From contig OX337231.1 in NCBI GenBank assembly GCA_946965045.2, forward strand, positions 2,852,001-2,916,000: a stretch of 64,000 bases of DNA. The letters run 5' to 3'. Shown piece by piece: positions 48,466 to 60,604 of this stretch (positions are counted from its first letter, which is position 1; every line of letters begins with the position of its first letter). The stretch comes from Epithemia pelagica. Taxonomy: Eukaryota > Bacillariophyta > Bacillariophyceae > Surirellales > Surirellaceae. A program made the translations under genes and the position numbers. Under the pieces are notes generated by a model. It ran no database searches. It worked only from the letters and a program-made list of their open reading frames with translations, and had not been told where the DNA came from.

Positions 48466-51400
48466 TCAAGCGGCTCCCTTAACATCCTTAAGCGACAACT
48501 TGATACGAAGTTTTTTCTTCTTTCCAATAGGAACCTCCACATCGCTGAAACCATTCTTTTTTAGCACTCGTTCCAGTTCCTTCTCCAAAGCCTGTGCGTC
48601 CTCCACCACCCAAGAACCTTCGCCGTTGAATTTGACAGCATTTGTAAACATGAGCTTCCAGTCGGACTTGAACTCCTGAAGGTCTGCATATAGTTTCGCT
48701 CGGCACTTCCTTAAAATATCGTTGATCGCAATTGGTTTCTCGATAATTTCATAGTAGTCGGGGAAAGTTGCCGGGTCTGGTTTCTCAAGAAAAATATCAG
48801 AGAGCTTGCGCTTAGTACCTGGCTCCTTCAAATCAACCACAGACTTCGAGCAACTAATCAATTTTCGGAAAGTCCAGTCCGTTAGTCCTGTTGTCGTTGC
48901 AGGAGCTTCAACTTCCTCATCCTCTACCTGAGCCTCACCGTGGGCTTTGGCTGCAGACGAAATCTTGGTTTTCGCTCTTTTCTTGGGTCTCTTCCCTTGT
49001 TCTTCTTCGTCCGCTTTCTTTTCCATGATACGCAAAAACTGTTTTTCGGTCAGTCCATCATCGTACGTGACTGCTTTCCGCTTTCTCGAAGCATTGCCCA
49101 TATCCTGAACAACAAAATTCCCAGTCGCTGAGCCGGCTGGAGTTGGATGTAAAATCCAGTCAGGTACGTCCTTCGGGTTTTCAAACAGATCGCATTTCGG
49201 ATGACTTCTGTGCTCGCCCTCCTCGTCATATGCTGCGTAGATCTGGTAGTCCATCTCATTGTTGCTAAGGAGTTCATTGAGGTCCTCTTTTCCCCCGCTT
49301 TCGCTACCTTCCTCTTCATCATCGCCCTCGTCAGAGCCCGCCTTTTCTGCTGGGGCTTTTGGCTGGGCACCATCGAAATCGGTCAGGAGAACTTCCATCA
49401 TTTTCTTCCTTTCAAGGCTATTGTCGCTTTCAACACTTTCTTTGTTGAACTTCCCAGATTCAACCACGAGTTCTGACACATTCAATTTCTCTGTTGCTCG
49501 ACTCAAAATCTTCTCCTCAACGGGAGAGTTAGTTATCAATCGGAACACGGAGACATTCGTCGAACGCTGACCAATCCGATGCGCCCGATCTTGCGCCTGC
49601 AGATCCATCATGGGATTCCAATCCGAATCGAATATAATGACAGTATCTGCTGCAGTCTGTTACACGAGAGCATTATGTAAGTTGACGATTCAAAACCAGC
49701 ACCATCTATTCCAACAAGGTCGGCTTACCAAGTTGAGTCCCAAACCTAAGACAAGCAATGCATCGAAGATAGCAATTGTAAGAAGAAGTTCATCAATTGT
49801 GACGTCATTTTGCTTCAGGCGTTTCAAACGTACCTCCTGCACGAGTACTCAGTAAAAAGATGAAATAGGGCGAATCAGGTGAATTGAACTTGTACATGCG
49901 CTTTTCACGTTCTTCTGCCGGTGTGGATCCGTCAAGACGAAGGGATAAGAATCCTCGCAAGGCAAAGTAGTCTTCCAAAATGGTCATCACTGCCGTCATT
50001 TGTGTGAAGAGAAGCACACGGTGACCTGCCAACTTAAACTTGGGGAGCATCTGGTCAAGAAGAGCCATTTTCCCAGAAGATCGCACAATTGTGTCATTGA
50101 TGTGATATCCTTCAGGGGAGAAGAGGTATGGGTGGTTGCATACTTTTCGAAGTTGCATGACAACATTGTTCAAGCCACGAGCTGGTGCCTGGTCCGACAA
50201 GATGGAAGAATCGCTCACTGCTTTCTTGCTAATTTGCTTGTAGAGTTCTTTTTGCCAAGAGGAAAGATCGCATCGTAGAACCTTTTCGACCTTTTCTGGT
50301 AATTGGTCCAGAACCTCGCTCTTGACACGACGCAACATAAAAGGGCGCAAAAGTTCGTGCAACCGATGAATAATGAGAATCCGCTCTTCGTTCGACAACA
50401 GGTCCTCCCCACCTTCTTCACTCTTCGACTCTCCGAATTGTGCGAACGGCCGACTAAACCATTGATCAAACGTCTCTACAGAATTGAAAATAGTTGGCTA
50501 CAGAGGGTCGACAGGTAAGAAAGACATTTTTTCCAAACTGACAAGGATCCCTCTCATGTGACAACTTACCAACAAAAAGTTCAAAAGACTCCACAATTCA
50601 CTAAGGTCGTTCATCAGTGGCGTCCCCGTCAACAGGATGCGATGCCTCGTATTGTACTGTGAACCAAGTGTCACGGCAAATTTCGATTCAGCATTCTTCA
50701 TGCGATGTCCTTCATCCACAATGGCGTATTGCCACTCGGTCTTGCGCAAATACTTTTTGTCTCGGATAATGTACTCGTAGGTGGTGAGCAACACATTGAA
50801 CTGCCCACTTCGAACATGTTCCTTGTAAATCTCCTTGCGCTGGACCGGAAGACCCTTGTAACACACAACACGAGCTGCCGGACACCATTTCGTAAATTCG
50901 TTCTGCCAATTAGAGAGCGTTGAAAGAGGAACAATCACCAAAAAAGGACCCAGATTTTGTTTGAATTCCATGAGATAGGCAACGAGTGATATCGCTTGAA
51001 TGGTTTTCCCCTGATAAAAATAGAAATATGAGGAAAAGACAACATATTTTGTACCAATTTCAGGATCTTATAATTCACTCACCAGCCCCATTTCATCTGC
51101 AAGGATGCCATTCAAGTTATTGTTGTAGAGTGACACCAGCCATTGCAAACCCATCAATTGGTACTCCTTGAGGTCACCCCCCACGAGAATTGTGGGCTGA
51201 CGCACTTCTTCTGTTTTCATATGTGCCGTGGCATAATACGACGACCCACCATTGGAGGAAGACGTTTCTTCCGTCGAAGATCGCTTTTGCAACAGAGAGG
51301 AAATTTGAGTAAAATGTTTCTCCGTCTTTTCCAAGAGAAATTTCAAACGATCATTTCGAGTTTCCTCCAGGAGCTTGGAATAGGCTGTCATATCGTTAGC

Positions 51401-53488
51401 ACGCAAGGCAGCCAACCGTGCCTTTTCCGCTTGAACCGCATCCTTCTCCTTCCTCTTTTCCTCCTTATCAAAGGAATCTCGAATCGATTTGCACACGCGG
51501 GCTAAATCCGCTTTGCGATTCCGATGAAATTTCGTAAATTCACTTTGATGGTTGACAATTTGCTTGTGTAAATCCTTGAGTTGTTTGTTCAGGCCTTCGG
51601 CAATGGTCTGACGAGCCTTTCGGGCAAACCGGTCCAAGGCACGAGCAAATTTCTTGGGTTCCACCTTGATCCGTTTGAATCGTTCCGGGTCCAGCAACTG
51701 AGCCGTACCACCCTTGCCTTGTGGTCCGGTAGTACCGAGTTTTTGCGCCTCCAAAAGTTGTCGTTGAAGCTCTCGCGCTTCGGTCCAGGGATCTCGAGGT
51801 CGCTTCCTCCCAACAGACATGGACGATCCATCCGTGTTGCTGCTGCGTAAAATGGCACCTACACTACCAGGGAGGGCCAAAAATCGCTCTTTCTGGACCA
51901 TAAAGACTCCACTTTGAACCCGTTTCCAATGCAACTTCTCGTCTGGCTTGTGTTTATTTTCCGCCACCGCTCGAGAAGAGCTGGTTGGCTGCGAATGCTG
52001 TTGTGAGGGTACCAAACCACTGGATGGTGTGGACTTGATATTTGACACACTGGCCTTCACGGTACTGGAACTAGACTTGGTTGCTTGGGAGGGAGCAGTC
52101 TTAACTACAGACGACAAGAGAGTAGGAGGAGGAGCTCTGGATTGGGGTGCCGAGGACACAGAGTGCGGAGTTCGCGCTTGCGATAGTGAAGAGCTCACAG
52201 GAGCTCTATGGGATAACCTTTGAGGATCCATGCTGCTGCCCGCACTGTTTTCATGATGCTGTTGCCGTTGGACCGACGGTGTGGCCGCTGCTACGTGAGA
52301 AGACGATAGATTCGTCTTCGACGATGAAGACTTGAGGGATGCCGGTCCCAGCGGTGGAGGCTTGAGGCCTTTACGTTTCATGGCTTCTCGTTCTCGGGCA
52401 ACCCGAGCCGCATTGAGAATGGCATGGCGCGGCAACCCCGTTCGAAGGGCTTCCGCCATGAGCGGTGCCGATACTTCGCCTTCGGGATGCCGAATGGCCG
52501 ACCAAATAGCCTTGGCAAGAGCTTGCTTGGCTTCCGCCGTCAACGTTACTTTGGACTTGGAGGTACTACCTCCCGTTCGAACAATTGTGGGCTGTTTACT
52601 AGTTGCCACGGCGTGTCCTGGTATGCTTGGTGGATGAGATGTTCCAGTGCTGTTGTTCGTTGGCATTGTGGTAGTGGTTTGTCGCGGTGGTTGAGCCGGT
52701 GCATGAGTTGCTACAGGTGGTGCAGCCGGAAGAGACGAGGTGGATGGCATGGGTGGTCCTCTCATTGGTTGTGGTGGTTGTTGTTGTTGTTGGAGATGAT
52801 GATGATGAGGGTGAGGATGGTGCGGATGAGGATGATGGGCATTGGGAGCAACCGAAGCATAATGAGACGAATGAGGAGGAGGAGCAACACTTGCCGATTG
52901 TGGTGGTTGTGGATGACGAGAAGGTTGTTGTTGTTGACCCATGGTGGTGCCGTGATTAGACATGAGTGGATTCGGTACAGCCACTCCCCAGGCAGAGGAG
53001 GATGGAGCACCTTCCGCATTGGCAACAGGCGGACGAGCGTGAGACGAAGAAGGTGGAAATGACGTGGGGGCATGTCCATGTGGTTGCGATTGTTGTGGTT
53101 GTTCTGAAGCGTAATTTCTATGCGCCGTGGTCGGTGGAACTGTTTGCTGCGATGCCAAGGAATTGAAACTCTGTTGCAGTGCTGCCTGATTCATACTCGC
53201 ATGATTGGCATACTGTTGTTGTTGTTGTTGTTGCTGCTGCTGCTGCTGTGCCACTGCCGATGTCATTTGATTGGCATTCCATCTGGGCTGGGAATGTGGT
53301 TGCTGCTGCGGCTGTTGCTGCTGTGGCGGCACCATGCCGGACGGTAAGGCACCCGGAATGAGAGCAGAAGAGGACGAATTCGTGTAGCCATGGTTGGTGG
53401 TCGGCAAGCGGCTATTCCCATTGGAATGAGATGAACTCGTTGATTGTGCTTGAGAATTCGGTGGAGGATTGGATGGAGAGTTGTTCAT
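48466..53488 (-). CDS. SNF2/Brahma-type chromatin remodelling ATPase with bromodomain
   Basis: Five exons on minus (53488-51083, 51010-50570, 50497-49834, 49745-49729, 49656-48466) give 1572 aa. The introns are 72-88 bp. Exon 4 is a 17-nt micro-exon that restores AGGLGLNLTAADT. Start ATG 53488 follows a TTG-only extension. The N-terminal half is Gln/Ser/Pro-rich, with poly-Gln from CAG-type repeats. A helical, charged HSA-like region follows ([14 protein letters not shown]). The helicase core shows DEMGLGKTIQ (split by intron 1 between DEMGL and GKT), [11 protein letters not shown] (DEGH box), [42 protein letters not shown] and RAHRIGQ. A C-terminal bromodomain holds [14 protein letters not shown] and FTNAVKFN. 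This layout is that of SWI/SNF catalytic subunits (BRM/SNF2/SMARCA2-4), which move nucleosomes with ATP. Confidence 0.93.
49729..49745 (-). other. 17-nt micro-exon of the SNF2 gene
   Basis: Bounded by CTTAG and GTAAGC on the minus strand. It encodes the part of GLGLNL that the conserved helicase motif V requires, and the phase is consistent on both sides. Confidence 0.88.
53213..53248. repeat. GTT/GCT trinucleotide run
   Basis: A run of GTT then GCT triplets on plus (CAA/CAG on the coding strand) that encodes the poly-Gln tract of the SNF2-type protein. Confidence 0.85.
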
Positions 53489-53944
53489 GCTTTTCTCGAC
53501 GAGAGGTGGAGGAGGTAGGGCGAACAACGGCTGTGACAGCACACAGCGGTCGGTGATTGGAACGGAACACGCAGGGTGTTTTGCAAGGTAAGAAAAGGGG
53601 GTTTCAACACTCAGACAAACGAACAACGCAAGCAGACATACATCCGACAATCATTAACCAATGAAAAGTTGCAAGACATCATAGGAAATCAAACTTTCTA
53701 GCGATGACAGGTTTTTTTGAGCTTTACAACATAGTGGGTCATTAGGAACCCCACTTCAGGTAAGGAGTACAGATGATTTTGGTCGTTAAAAGGTCGCGCA
53801 ACGAACGAAGTGGGCAAGTGCGTACATTTCCGCTTTCTGCATTCTGCATGCCAAGAAAACCCAATACACTACTCCTATCTCTTTTGTATTCTAGCGTGGC
53901 TATTGCATTGTCCTAACCTACTCACGGGCTGTTGGCACAACCAA
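53489..53944. promoter_or_regulatory. Divergent intergenic region
   Basis: 456 bp between two divergent starts (the SNF2-type gene on minus and the BolA gene on plus). No motif was recognised. Confidence 0.4.
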
Positions 53945-54525
53945 ATGAAAAAGCATACGTCCTTCATCTTATTTCTGCTCGTCGCCTCTGTTTCCACCGC
54001 CATGTTTTCCTCTGTCGTTCGCGCCTTTTCAGCTGTTCCGGCACGAAGCACTGGATCGATCCAGAGGACAGCTGCTGTTGTTGTCACAACAACGAGGCCC
54101 ACAACGGCGCTCTTTTTCTCCACCGAGACGCCGGATACGACCATTGTGGATATCTGCAAACAAAAGATTCAAGAGGCTCTGGAGGCCGATGATGTGAAAG
54201 TGACGGGTGCGTATACACCAATTTTGATGCAGAGTCGCTAGCATTATATTTTGCCATTCTACGGATATTGGATGGATCTAGAAGGATTGGCTCACGGATT
54301 TTGTTTCTCTTTTCGCTTCCCTCGGCATGTACACACACAGGTGCCTATGACGACCCCAATGGATCTCACATTTCCATTGAAGTTGTTTCCAGTCAATTTG
54401 AAGGAAAGCGTGCAGTCCAAAGACAACAGCTGGTGTACAAAGCAATTTGGCAAGAGTTGCAAGGACCCGTTCATGCGGTAGATGCAATGGTTTGTAAGAC
54501 ACCCACAGAAGTAACTCCCTCATAA
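53945..54525 (+). CDS. Plastid BolA-family protein
   Basis: Two exons (53945-54206 and 54341-54525; 134-bp intron, GTGCGT donor, CACACAG acceptor, phase 1) give 148 aa. The BolA fold is formed across the junction: [30 protein letters not shown], then [21 protein letters not shown] and HAVDAM. BolA proteins bind monothiol glutaredoxins and help in iron-sulfur cluster handling. The N-terminus is a signal peptide followed by [10 protein letters not shown], an ASAFAP-type site, so a plastid BolA is likely (plants also have SUFE-BolA and BolA4-type plastid forms). It ends a few residues after the domain; no SufE part is present. Confidence 0.85.
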
Positions 54526-54647
54526 GCCGTTTTTCAGTAGTACTGTCTTTGAGGAAAGAACGAGCAACACTGTATACACGAACCGTCTCGACAACCAAAC
54601 GATGGAGGAGAGCAGTGAACGTTCAATCAATCACACACCCGTGTATT

Positions 54648-55652
54648 TTACGACTGGTTCCTTTGATCGAGCAGCGTCTTGCCACTTTTATCTCTGACAT
54701 GAGAAATGTATTTGAGCGGAAGAATCCCCTCGTCGCCAACGCCTGCGGTCAACAAGACGCCATTGTCGGAACGATGGAACCGAATCCCGTCGGCTGCGCA
54801 TTGGGTACCATTTAGATAAATGTACACTTGACTTGATTTCCGCATGCCGGAAATAACGCCATTGTCGCCGGGCAAACCCGCCGCGCAATGAATATGGGTT
54901 CGACCCATGCGTGACAAGCCACCCGATGTTTGAATTTGCTTCCACGCATCGTAGTAGGTTCCGTGTACAATCACTGGTAAGGACGCCAGTTCATCGGGAG
55001 GAATCAGAGTCAAGAGAAAATCAGGATTAATTCCCTCAAACGAGTGCCCTTGGTTCGCACGAATGCACCATATGAATCCATTCTCCTCGAGTGTTTTGGC
55101 TCCCTCATACGTCATGGCGGCGGAACTCAAGGACGAGTCTTTGGAAGCTCTTTCATCATCTCCTTTCACCAAGTTCTCCAATTCCTCAGGAAGCACTGTC
55201 GGAGCGGCTTGTTCGGGAGTGAGTTCAATGGTGGACCATGGATTTCTTGAATGGTCCATTGTGGCATACAGATTGGCGGGTCTCAGTTCCAGTCGAAACC
55301 GTTGCTTATCACTTGTCTGTACCACTGGTTGAAGTTGATCCAAGGATGTAATCTTTTTCAGCTTGGGGTGGGTATGTTCAATCAAGTCTTGAACGGGACA
55401 ATATCCATCGGAAGCAATGCGCAGTCTCAGGTCCAGCGCTCCATGGCGCAAGGCCCAGGTCAACGTGTGAGAGACGGACTTCATGCTTGATCCTCCACCA
55501 CTCCTGCCTCTGTTGTCGTTGTTGGGATACTGGTTCCTCTTTCGTTTGGTATTGGAATGGAGCCCATTGGGAGTGGCCGACATGGCGATCGCTGCGTTGT
55601 GAGATGACAATGGGGAAAATGGGAGCAGAACACACGACGTCCAGACGTGCAT
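54648..55652 (-). CDS. tRNA 2'-phosphotransferase (Tpt1/KptA)
   Basis: About 334 aa from the ATG at 55652, or 311 aa from the ATG at 55583 (MSATPNG). The second Met precedes the conserved core more closely, and which one is used cannot be decided. The enzyme transfers the 2'-phosphate left at the tRNA splice junction to NAD+. Motifs in order: SHTLTWALRHGALDLRLRIASDGY, FIWCIRANQGHSFEGI (catalytic RxxQGHS), VIVHGTYYDAWKQI, GLSRMGRTHIHCA and VYIYLN. A ~45-residue charged insert (LPEELENLVKGDDERASKDS) separates the two halves. The gene is divergent from RAD17, with 148 bp between starts. Confidence 0.87.
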   Translation of the reverse strand: MHVWTSCVLLPFSPLSSHNAAIAMSATPNGLHSNTKRKRNQYPNNDNRGRSGGGSSMKSVSHTLTWALRHGALDLRLRIASDGYCPVQDLIEHTHPKLKKITSLDQLQPVVQTSDKQRFRLELRPANLYATMDHSRNPWSTIELTPEQAAPTVLPEELENLVKGDDERASKDSSLSSAAMTYEGAKTLEENGFIWCIRANQGHSFEGINPDFLLTLIPPDELASLPVIVHGTYYDAWKQIQTSGGLSRMGRTHIHCAAGLPGDNGVISGMRKSSQVYIYLNGTQCAADGIRFHRSDNGVLLTAGVGDEGILPLKYISHVRDKSGKTLLDQRNQS

Positions 55653-55800
55653 GGTGCATGCGTCGAAACTCGGCGGGTGAAAAAATCGGATGGGTCGCGA
55701 ATAAGGCGCGCAGCGTATCGCGATTCTCGATACGAGATACACGAGATGTCCTCAACAAGGTCAATGCCATGCTCGTCTTCTTCGGGCTTGGACTGTTAGA

Positions 55801-57939
55801 ATGCCACTCCAGAAATTGAAGGGTCGAAAGTCTTCGTCTGTAAGGTTCTCGTCGAGCCGTGGCAGTGTCGATTCCACATCCATATCAGGCAACCGGAAAA
55901 CTCTTTCTTCGCCGTCCTTGGTGGTAACTTCTACTTCTCAAACAAGTCGTCGTCGACGACGGATTCCTCGTCCCGATCGATTGGCATGGCCTGGTGAAAC
56001 ACTATCTTCGGAATCCTGTAGTCAACTCACTACCCAATCGACTAGTTCTTCACCGCCCTTGTCTCAAACTGTAGCGGCAAGGTCACCACCGGATTCCTTG
56101 TCTGGAAGAGATGACAACACTCGAGTGAGAAAAGCCAGTCCATCGACAAAACGTCGAAAGACAGCACCGAGCGAAAAACACTCCACGAAAAGATCAGAAC
56201 AAGACGAGGAATATATTCTGAAGGAACAAAATGAACTCTGGATTGACAAATACAGACCAACCAAATCCGCGGACCTTGTTGTGGCTCCCAAGAAAGTGAG
56301 ACAAGTGGTTTCTTGGCTGGAAGAAGGAAACGAGGGAACGGCAGATCAAGGTGGTCGCCGTTTGCTGGTTTTGATTGGTGGCCCAGGTGTAGGAAAATCA
56401 ACTCTGATTCACGTTTTAGGAAAAGAATACGACTTCGAAATTATTGAATGGACCGAATCGTTCTATGAGTTTACGTCCGAACGATCCGATATGGAGTTTC
56501 AAACACCGTTACAACACTGGCAACAATTTTTGCAGCAAAATGCAGTTGGATATTCTTCGCTTGTTATGGAAGAGTCAGAGGAGAAGGAATTTTCATCACA
56601 AATACGGGCCACAAAAACGACTGCAGCGAAGCGTCGTATCCTCAGCAAAACAGCTTCAAGCCCCACATCATCATTGTCCACAAACATGAGAAAAAGAAAG
56701 AAGCGTGTGATATTACTGGATGAACTGCCTTATTGTCATACAACAGAGTCCAAAGCGTCCTTTCGAGAAAGCTTGACACAACATGTCCTGACTTCCATGA
56801 TTCCAACGGTTTGGATCTGGAGTCACAATGTGTTGGAAGGAAAGCAACATAATCCGGGAGATTTGGAGGCTTTGCTGGAACCGAGAGTTTTGTATAACTC
56901 TGAGTTTGTGACAATGATGACAATACACCCAGCCACTGTCGCACGGTTTCAGTCGACTCTGAAACGAATTGCACAAAGTGAGAACATCCGGATACCGCCG
57001 AATTTAGTGGTGGAACTGCATGCGCAAAGTCGAGGTGATATTCGCTCGGCGATTCATGCCTTGCAGTATCAGTATGGTCATGCTGAAGGAGCTGGAGAGT
57101 TGTCGGCACCCATCCAGAACGGCTCTAGGCCTGGGGATTCCCCTGCGGTGAGGGGAGCTGAACGAGACGTTCGATTATCTACCTTTCATTCTCTGGGTAA
57201 AGCCTTGTATGCCAAGCGGAAAAAGCTTACCGAATCAGACGCGACACAGGGAAAGGAATCGCCCACCGAAGCACCATTAGACTTTGATCCAGAAGCTGCA
57301 ATGGAGCATTCCGGTATGGAGTTGGGAGGGTCGCTTCACTTTCTCCAATACCATAGTCTAGATTTCTTCACGGACGTAAGTGAATTGAGCGTGGCTTGGG
57401 ATTTGTACAGTGATGCTGCAATCTTTATGGACTGCGATCGTGCCTTGCCCGGTGCGTCGTCCTTGGCAGGACGTGCAGTGTCCTATGCCAATCGTCACCC
57501 CGCTCCCAACAAGTTTCGACAGTTTTCCAAGCCCAAGTCCTTTGACGTTATTGCCAAACGGAGAGTCAATCAATGGCGTCTTGATCAGTATTATCGGTAT
57601 GCTGACGGTATGCCGCGGACGGCTCGCTCTCTGAGATCTAGACACTCCCGTGAAGCGTTTGCCACTGATCTGTACCCATATGCCAGACGGATATTCATGA
57701 CAGAGCACCAACAGCATCAACATGGATGGAATGATTCTGATGAAGAAGAGGACGACGAGAGTTCGTATGGTCGAATGCCCATGTGGTCCGGCCCTTCGCT
57801 GCAATCATTTGTGACTGGGCACCAAACTGAGGACATGAACGCCGCCAAACAAGAAGATACATTGTTGCAACGAGAACAGGACGAAATTTTAAAAGAAGAT
57901 GACATTGATGAATTCAATGATGACTGGTCCAAAGAATAG
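55801..57939 (+). CDS. RAD17-like checkpoint clamp loader
   Basis: A single-exon 712-aa AAA+ protein. Rad17 with RFC2-5 loads the 9-1-1 clamp at damaged DNA. The sequence has a basic Ser-rich N-terminus, LWIDKYRPTKSADLVV (residues ~146-161, the RFC/Rad17 entry motif), Walker A GGPGVGKST (~193-201), IIEWTESF, Walker B RVILLDELPY (~301-310), and RGDIRSAIHALQYQ in the lid. An SLGKALYAKR segment of the Rad17 type also appears. The C-terminal tail is acidic (EEEDDESS and DDIDEFNDDW). It is convergent with ChlD, 91 bp between stops. Confidence 0.87.
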   Translation: MPLQKLKGRKSSSVRFSSSRGSVDSTSISGNRKTLSSPSLVVTSTSQTSRRRRRIPRPDRLAWPGETLSSESCSQLTTQSTSSSPPLSQTVAARSPPDSLSGRDDNTRVRKASPSTKRRKTAPSEKHSTKRSEQDEEYILKEQNELWIDKYRPTKSADLVVAPKKVRQVVSWLEEGNEGTADQGGRRLLVLIGGPGVGKSTLIHVLGKEYDFEIIEWTESFYEFTSERSDMEFQTPLQHWQQFLQQNAVGYSSLVMEESEEKEFSSQIRATKTTAAKRRILSKTASSPTSSLSTNMRKRKKRVILLDELPYCHTTESKASFRESLTQHVLTSMIPTVWIWSHNVLEGKQHNPGDLEALLEPRVLYNSEFVTMMTIHPATVARFQSTLKRIAQSENIRIPPNLVVELHAQSRGDIRSAIHALQYQYGHAEGAGELSAPIQNGSRPGDSPAVRGAERDVRLSTFHSLGKALYAKRKKLTESDATQGKESPTEAPLDFDPEAAMEHSGMELGGSLHFLQYHSLDFFTDVSELSVAWDLYSDAAIFMDCDRALPGASSLAGRAVSYANRHPAPNKFRQFSKPKSFDVIAKRRVNQWRLDQYYRYADGMPRTARSLRSRHSREAFATDLYPYARRIFMTEHQQHQHGWNDSDEEEDDESSYGRMPMWSGPSLQSFVTGHQTEDMNAAKQEDTLLQREQDEILKEDDIDEFNDDWSKE

Positions 57940-58030
57940 ATAGTATCGGTCCATCCAGTCAGCACATTCCCCAACGATTTTTCTACCAAGAGCATAGGGC
58001 AAGCCTTTGACTTCTTATTTAAATATATAC

Positions 58031-60604
58031 TTAAGTCGCTTTGATTTCGTTGAGCGCTCCCTTTGTTACACTGGCAATAGCGTTTCCATCGGCCTTTGTG
58101 ATTTGATGGTATCTACCCAATGCCGCATCTGCGATTTCTTTCGCAAGACCGGTTGATATGAACTTATTTTCTGTGTCGATACACAGCAGATTGAATCCGG
58201 GTAGGGCGCCAAGCTTCTTGGCACAGGCAAGAACTTCTTCTTTCAAGTACTTGCGGCTGGGCTTTCCGTCCTTGGAATCTTCGTCGGCCTCGGGATCAAA
58301 TTCTTCTCCCATGGACACACACATGGGAACATTGGCACGTCCATCGGAAATCAGAACAACCACGACCTTTCCAACATCACCGCTCTTTTGGGCATTGATA
58401 CCAGTCAACATTGCCGACTGTATAGCATGGGCAAGGGGAGATCCTCCTCCACAGGGCATTTGTTCTAATCGTTTCCGGGCCATGGTGATTGATTTTGTGG
58501 GTGGAAGTAAAACATCTGCCATTTCTCCCTGGAATGGAATCAATGAAATCTGGTCACGACTCTGGTAAGCTTCCGTCAAAAGACTTACAGCTGCTCCCTT
58601 GGCCGCATTCATTCGGTTCAACGCCATTGATCCGGAGGCATCTACAACGAAAATAATAAGAGATCCAGCCTTTCGGGCCATTTTCTTAATTCTCACATCC
58701 GACTGTTCAATATGCACACCACGATCTTCGTACTTCGTTCCAACTGCGCGTTCTCTTCGTGCCTTCTGGTAGGGGGCAGAAGCTCGAAGCGTGGCATCAA
58801 CTAAGCAAAAATTGTGAGTGAGTCGCCTTGCTCTTTCTTCGTAATATCCCAGGACAGAAACTTACCTGCAAGCCGAACAACCTTTCCCTTGGGCAACATG
58901 GGTTTGATGTATCGTCCACGGTCTTGCGAAAAGATCAAACCTCGCCCTCCACCTTTACCATTTCGTTCCCGTGAGGCAAAGTCAATCAGTTCGGGGTCCA
59001 TTGGTGTAGAATCAACATCAAACATGAACTCTTGTGGTACATCAGGAACATCGGGCGCCTCGTCTTCACGGTCTTCGTCGTCATCCTCTGGCTCATCAAT
59101 CTCCTCATCTTCATCCTGCTCTTGGTCTTCGTCTTGGTCCTGGTTTTGTTCATCCATTTGCGGTGGTGGTGGCGGAGGAGGAGGGGGTGGTGGGATCATT
59201 TCATCGTCATCCATGGGTTGGTTAATGTAAGTTCCTCTTGGTGCAATGGCAAGCTTAACGGCTAATCGCAAATCTTCGCTATTGATCTGTCGTCCTTCAA
59301 TGGCAGCACTGGCACGGGCAACTTCACACGCAAAAATTTCGGCACGATGACCTTGACATCCGGCACGAATGGCTTCTTCACACAAATACTGGATCTGAGA
59401 AGGGGCGATTTTCACTTCCTTAATGTACTCACGCGCAAAGATAATGGCCGTCTTGAGATCATCTTCATTCTCAATGGCCTCTTGAAGGGCTTGATCGGCC
59501 TCCTTGGTTTTCTGCTTTCCGGAGCTAGAAAAGTTGATCACGCTATCGACGGCAGAGACACGTTGACTTACGTCCAGCTTCTCGGCATCGGCCGACAAAG
59601 CAATCGCGATACGGTCGAGGAGATGGTCGCGAAGTTCGCCTTCATCCGGATTAAAGGTGGCAATCAAAAGGGGCCGGCACGGGTAGCGCAAGGAGATACC
59701 CTCTCTTTCTACAGTCACATAACCCTCGTTGACAACGTTGAGCAGAATATTGGCTGTCTCGTCATCAAGCAAGTTGATGTCGTCCACGTAGAGGACGCCA
59801 CGGTGTGCTTTGGCCAAAAGACCAGGGGAGAAAACAGTCTTGCCGGATTTGACACTCTCTTCAAGATCTGCGCTTCCAATGAGACGATCCTCCATGACAT
59901 TCAACGGAACTTGAACAAAGGGGCAAGGAATCACTTCCGTTTCGCGTTCGGCCAGAGGAGTTCCTCCATTATCGAGATCTGTCTTTGTGAAATCATCCAG
60001 ACCAAACTCACCCTCGGGGTCAATGTTGAATTGTGACCCCTTGAGGATTTCAATCGGAGGCAAGAGTTGGTGAAGCGCACGAGCCATGACGGATTTGGCC
60101 GTACCTTTTCCTCCCGAGATGACCACACCTCCCATTCGGTAATTCACGGACGAAAGCAAGAGTGCCTGTTTGATCGAATCCTGACCTACAATCATGGACA
60201 AGGGAAAGGGTCTACCACCCAAATCCAACTTTGAAATGTCCTCGGAATGTGCTTCGGAGGATGAAGTGTCCTCGGCTTCCATCGCCGCCTTGGCCCGTGC
60301 TTCCGCTGTGTCGGCATTCCCATCCGACACGACGCTTCTCAAAATGGGCGATGTGTTACCTGTCGCAAACGATTGCCTCACAGCAGGAGGGAGGAAGGCA
60401 AAGGAATGAACCTACAGTAACCATTCACACAGTATGTACACACGAGAATATCACAATAGGTTTTGTGAGGGCACTCCTGAGCTATCATCACAAGACTGCA
60501 TAGCCGAAAACACGTACGACATTGGATGTTTGATGGCACGATATCAACAGCAGTGCCAAGACTGCTATTGAAGAGTATCGATGGACCCTTCTTGTATCCG
60601 TCAT
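58031..60604 (-). CDS. CHLD: Plastid magnesium-chelatase subunit D
   Basis: Three exons on minus (60604-60518, 60411-58866, 58800-58031; introns 106 and 65 bp) give 800 aa. ChlD, with ChlI and ChlH, inserts Mg2+ into protoporphyrin IX, the first step specific to chlorophyll. Exon 1 encodes a signal peptide ([20 protein letters not shown]...). Exon 2 opens VHSFAFLPP, an ASAFAP-type plastid site, so the conserved part would lack targeting without the split. The AAA+ domain has SGGKGTAKS (~128-136, a degenerate P-loop as in ChlD), [14 protein letters not shown] and [21 protein letters not shown] poly-Pro run and an acidic linker lead to the integrin-I (VWA) domain with the MIDAS motif VVDASGSMA (D598). 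Promoter side faces the fibrillin gene, 367 bp apart. Confidence 0.95.
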
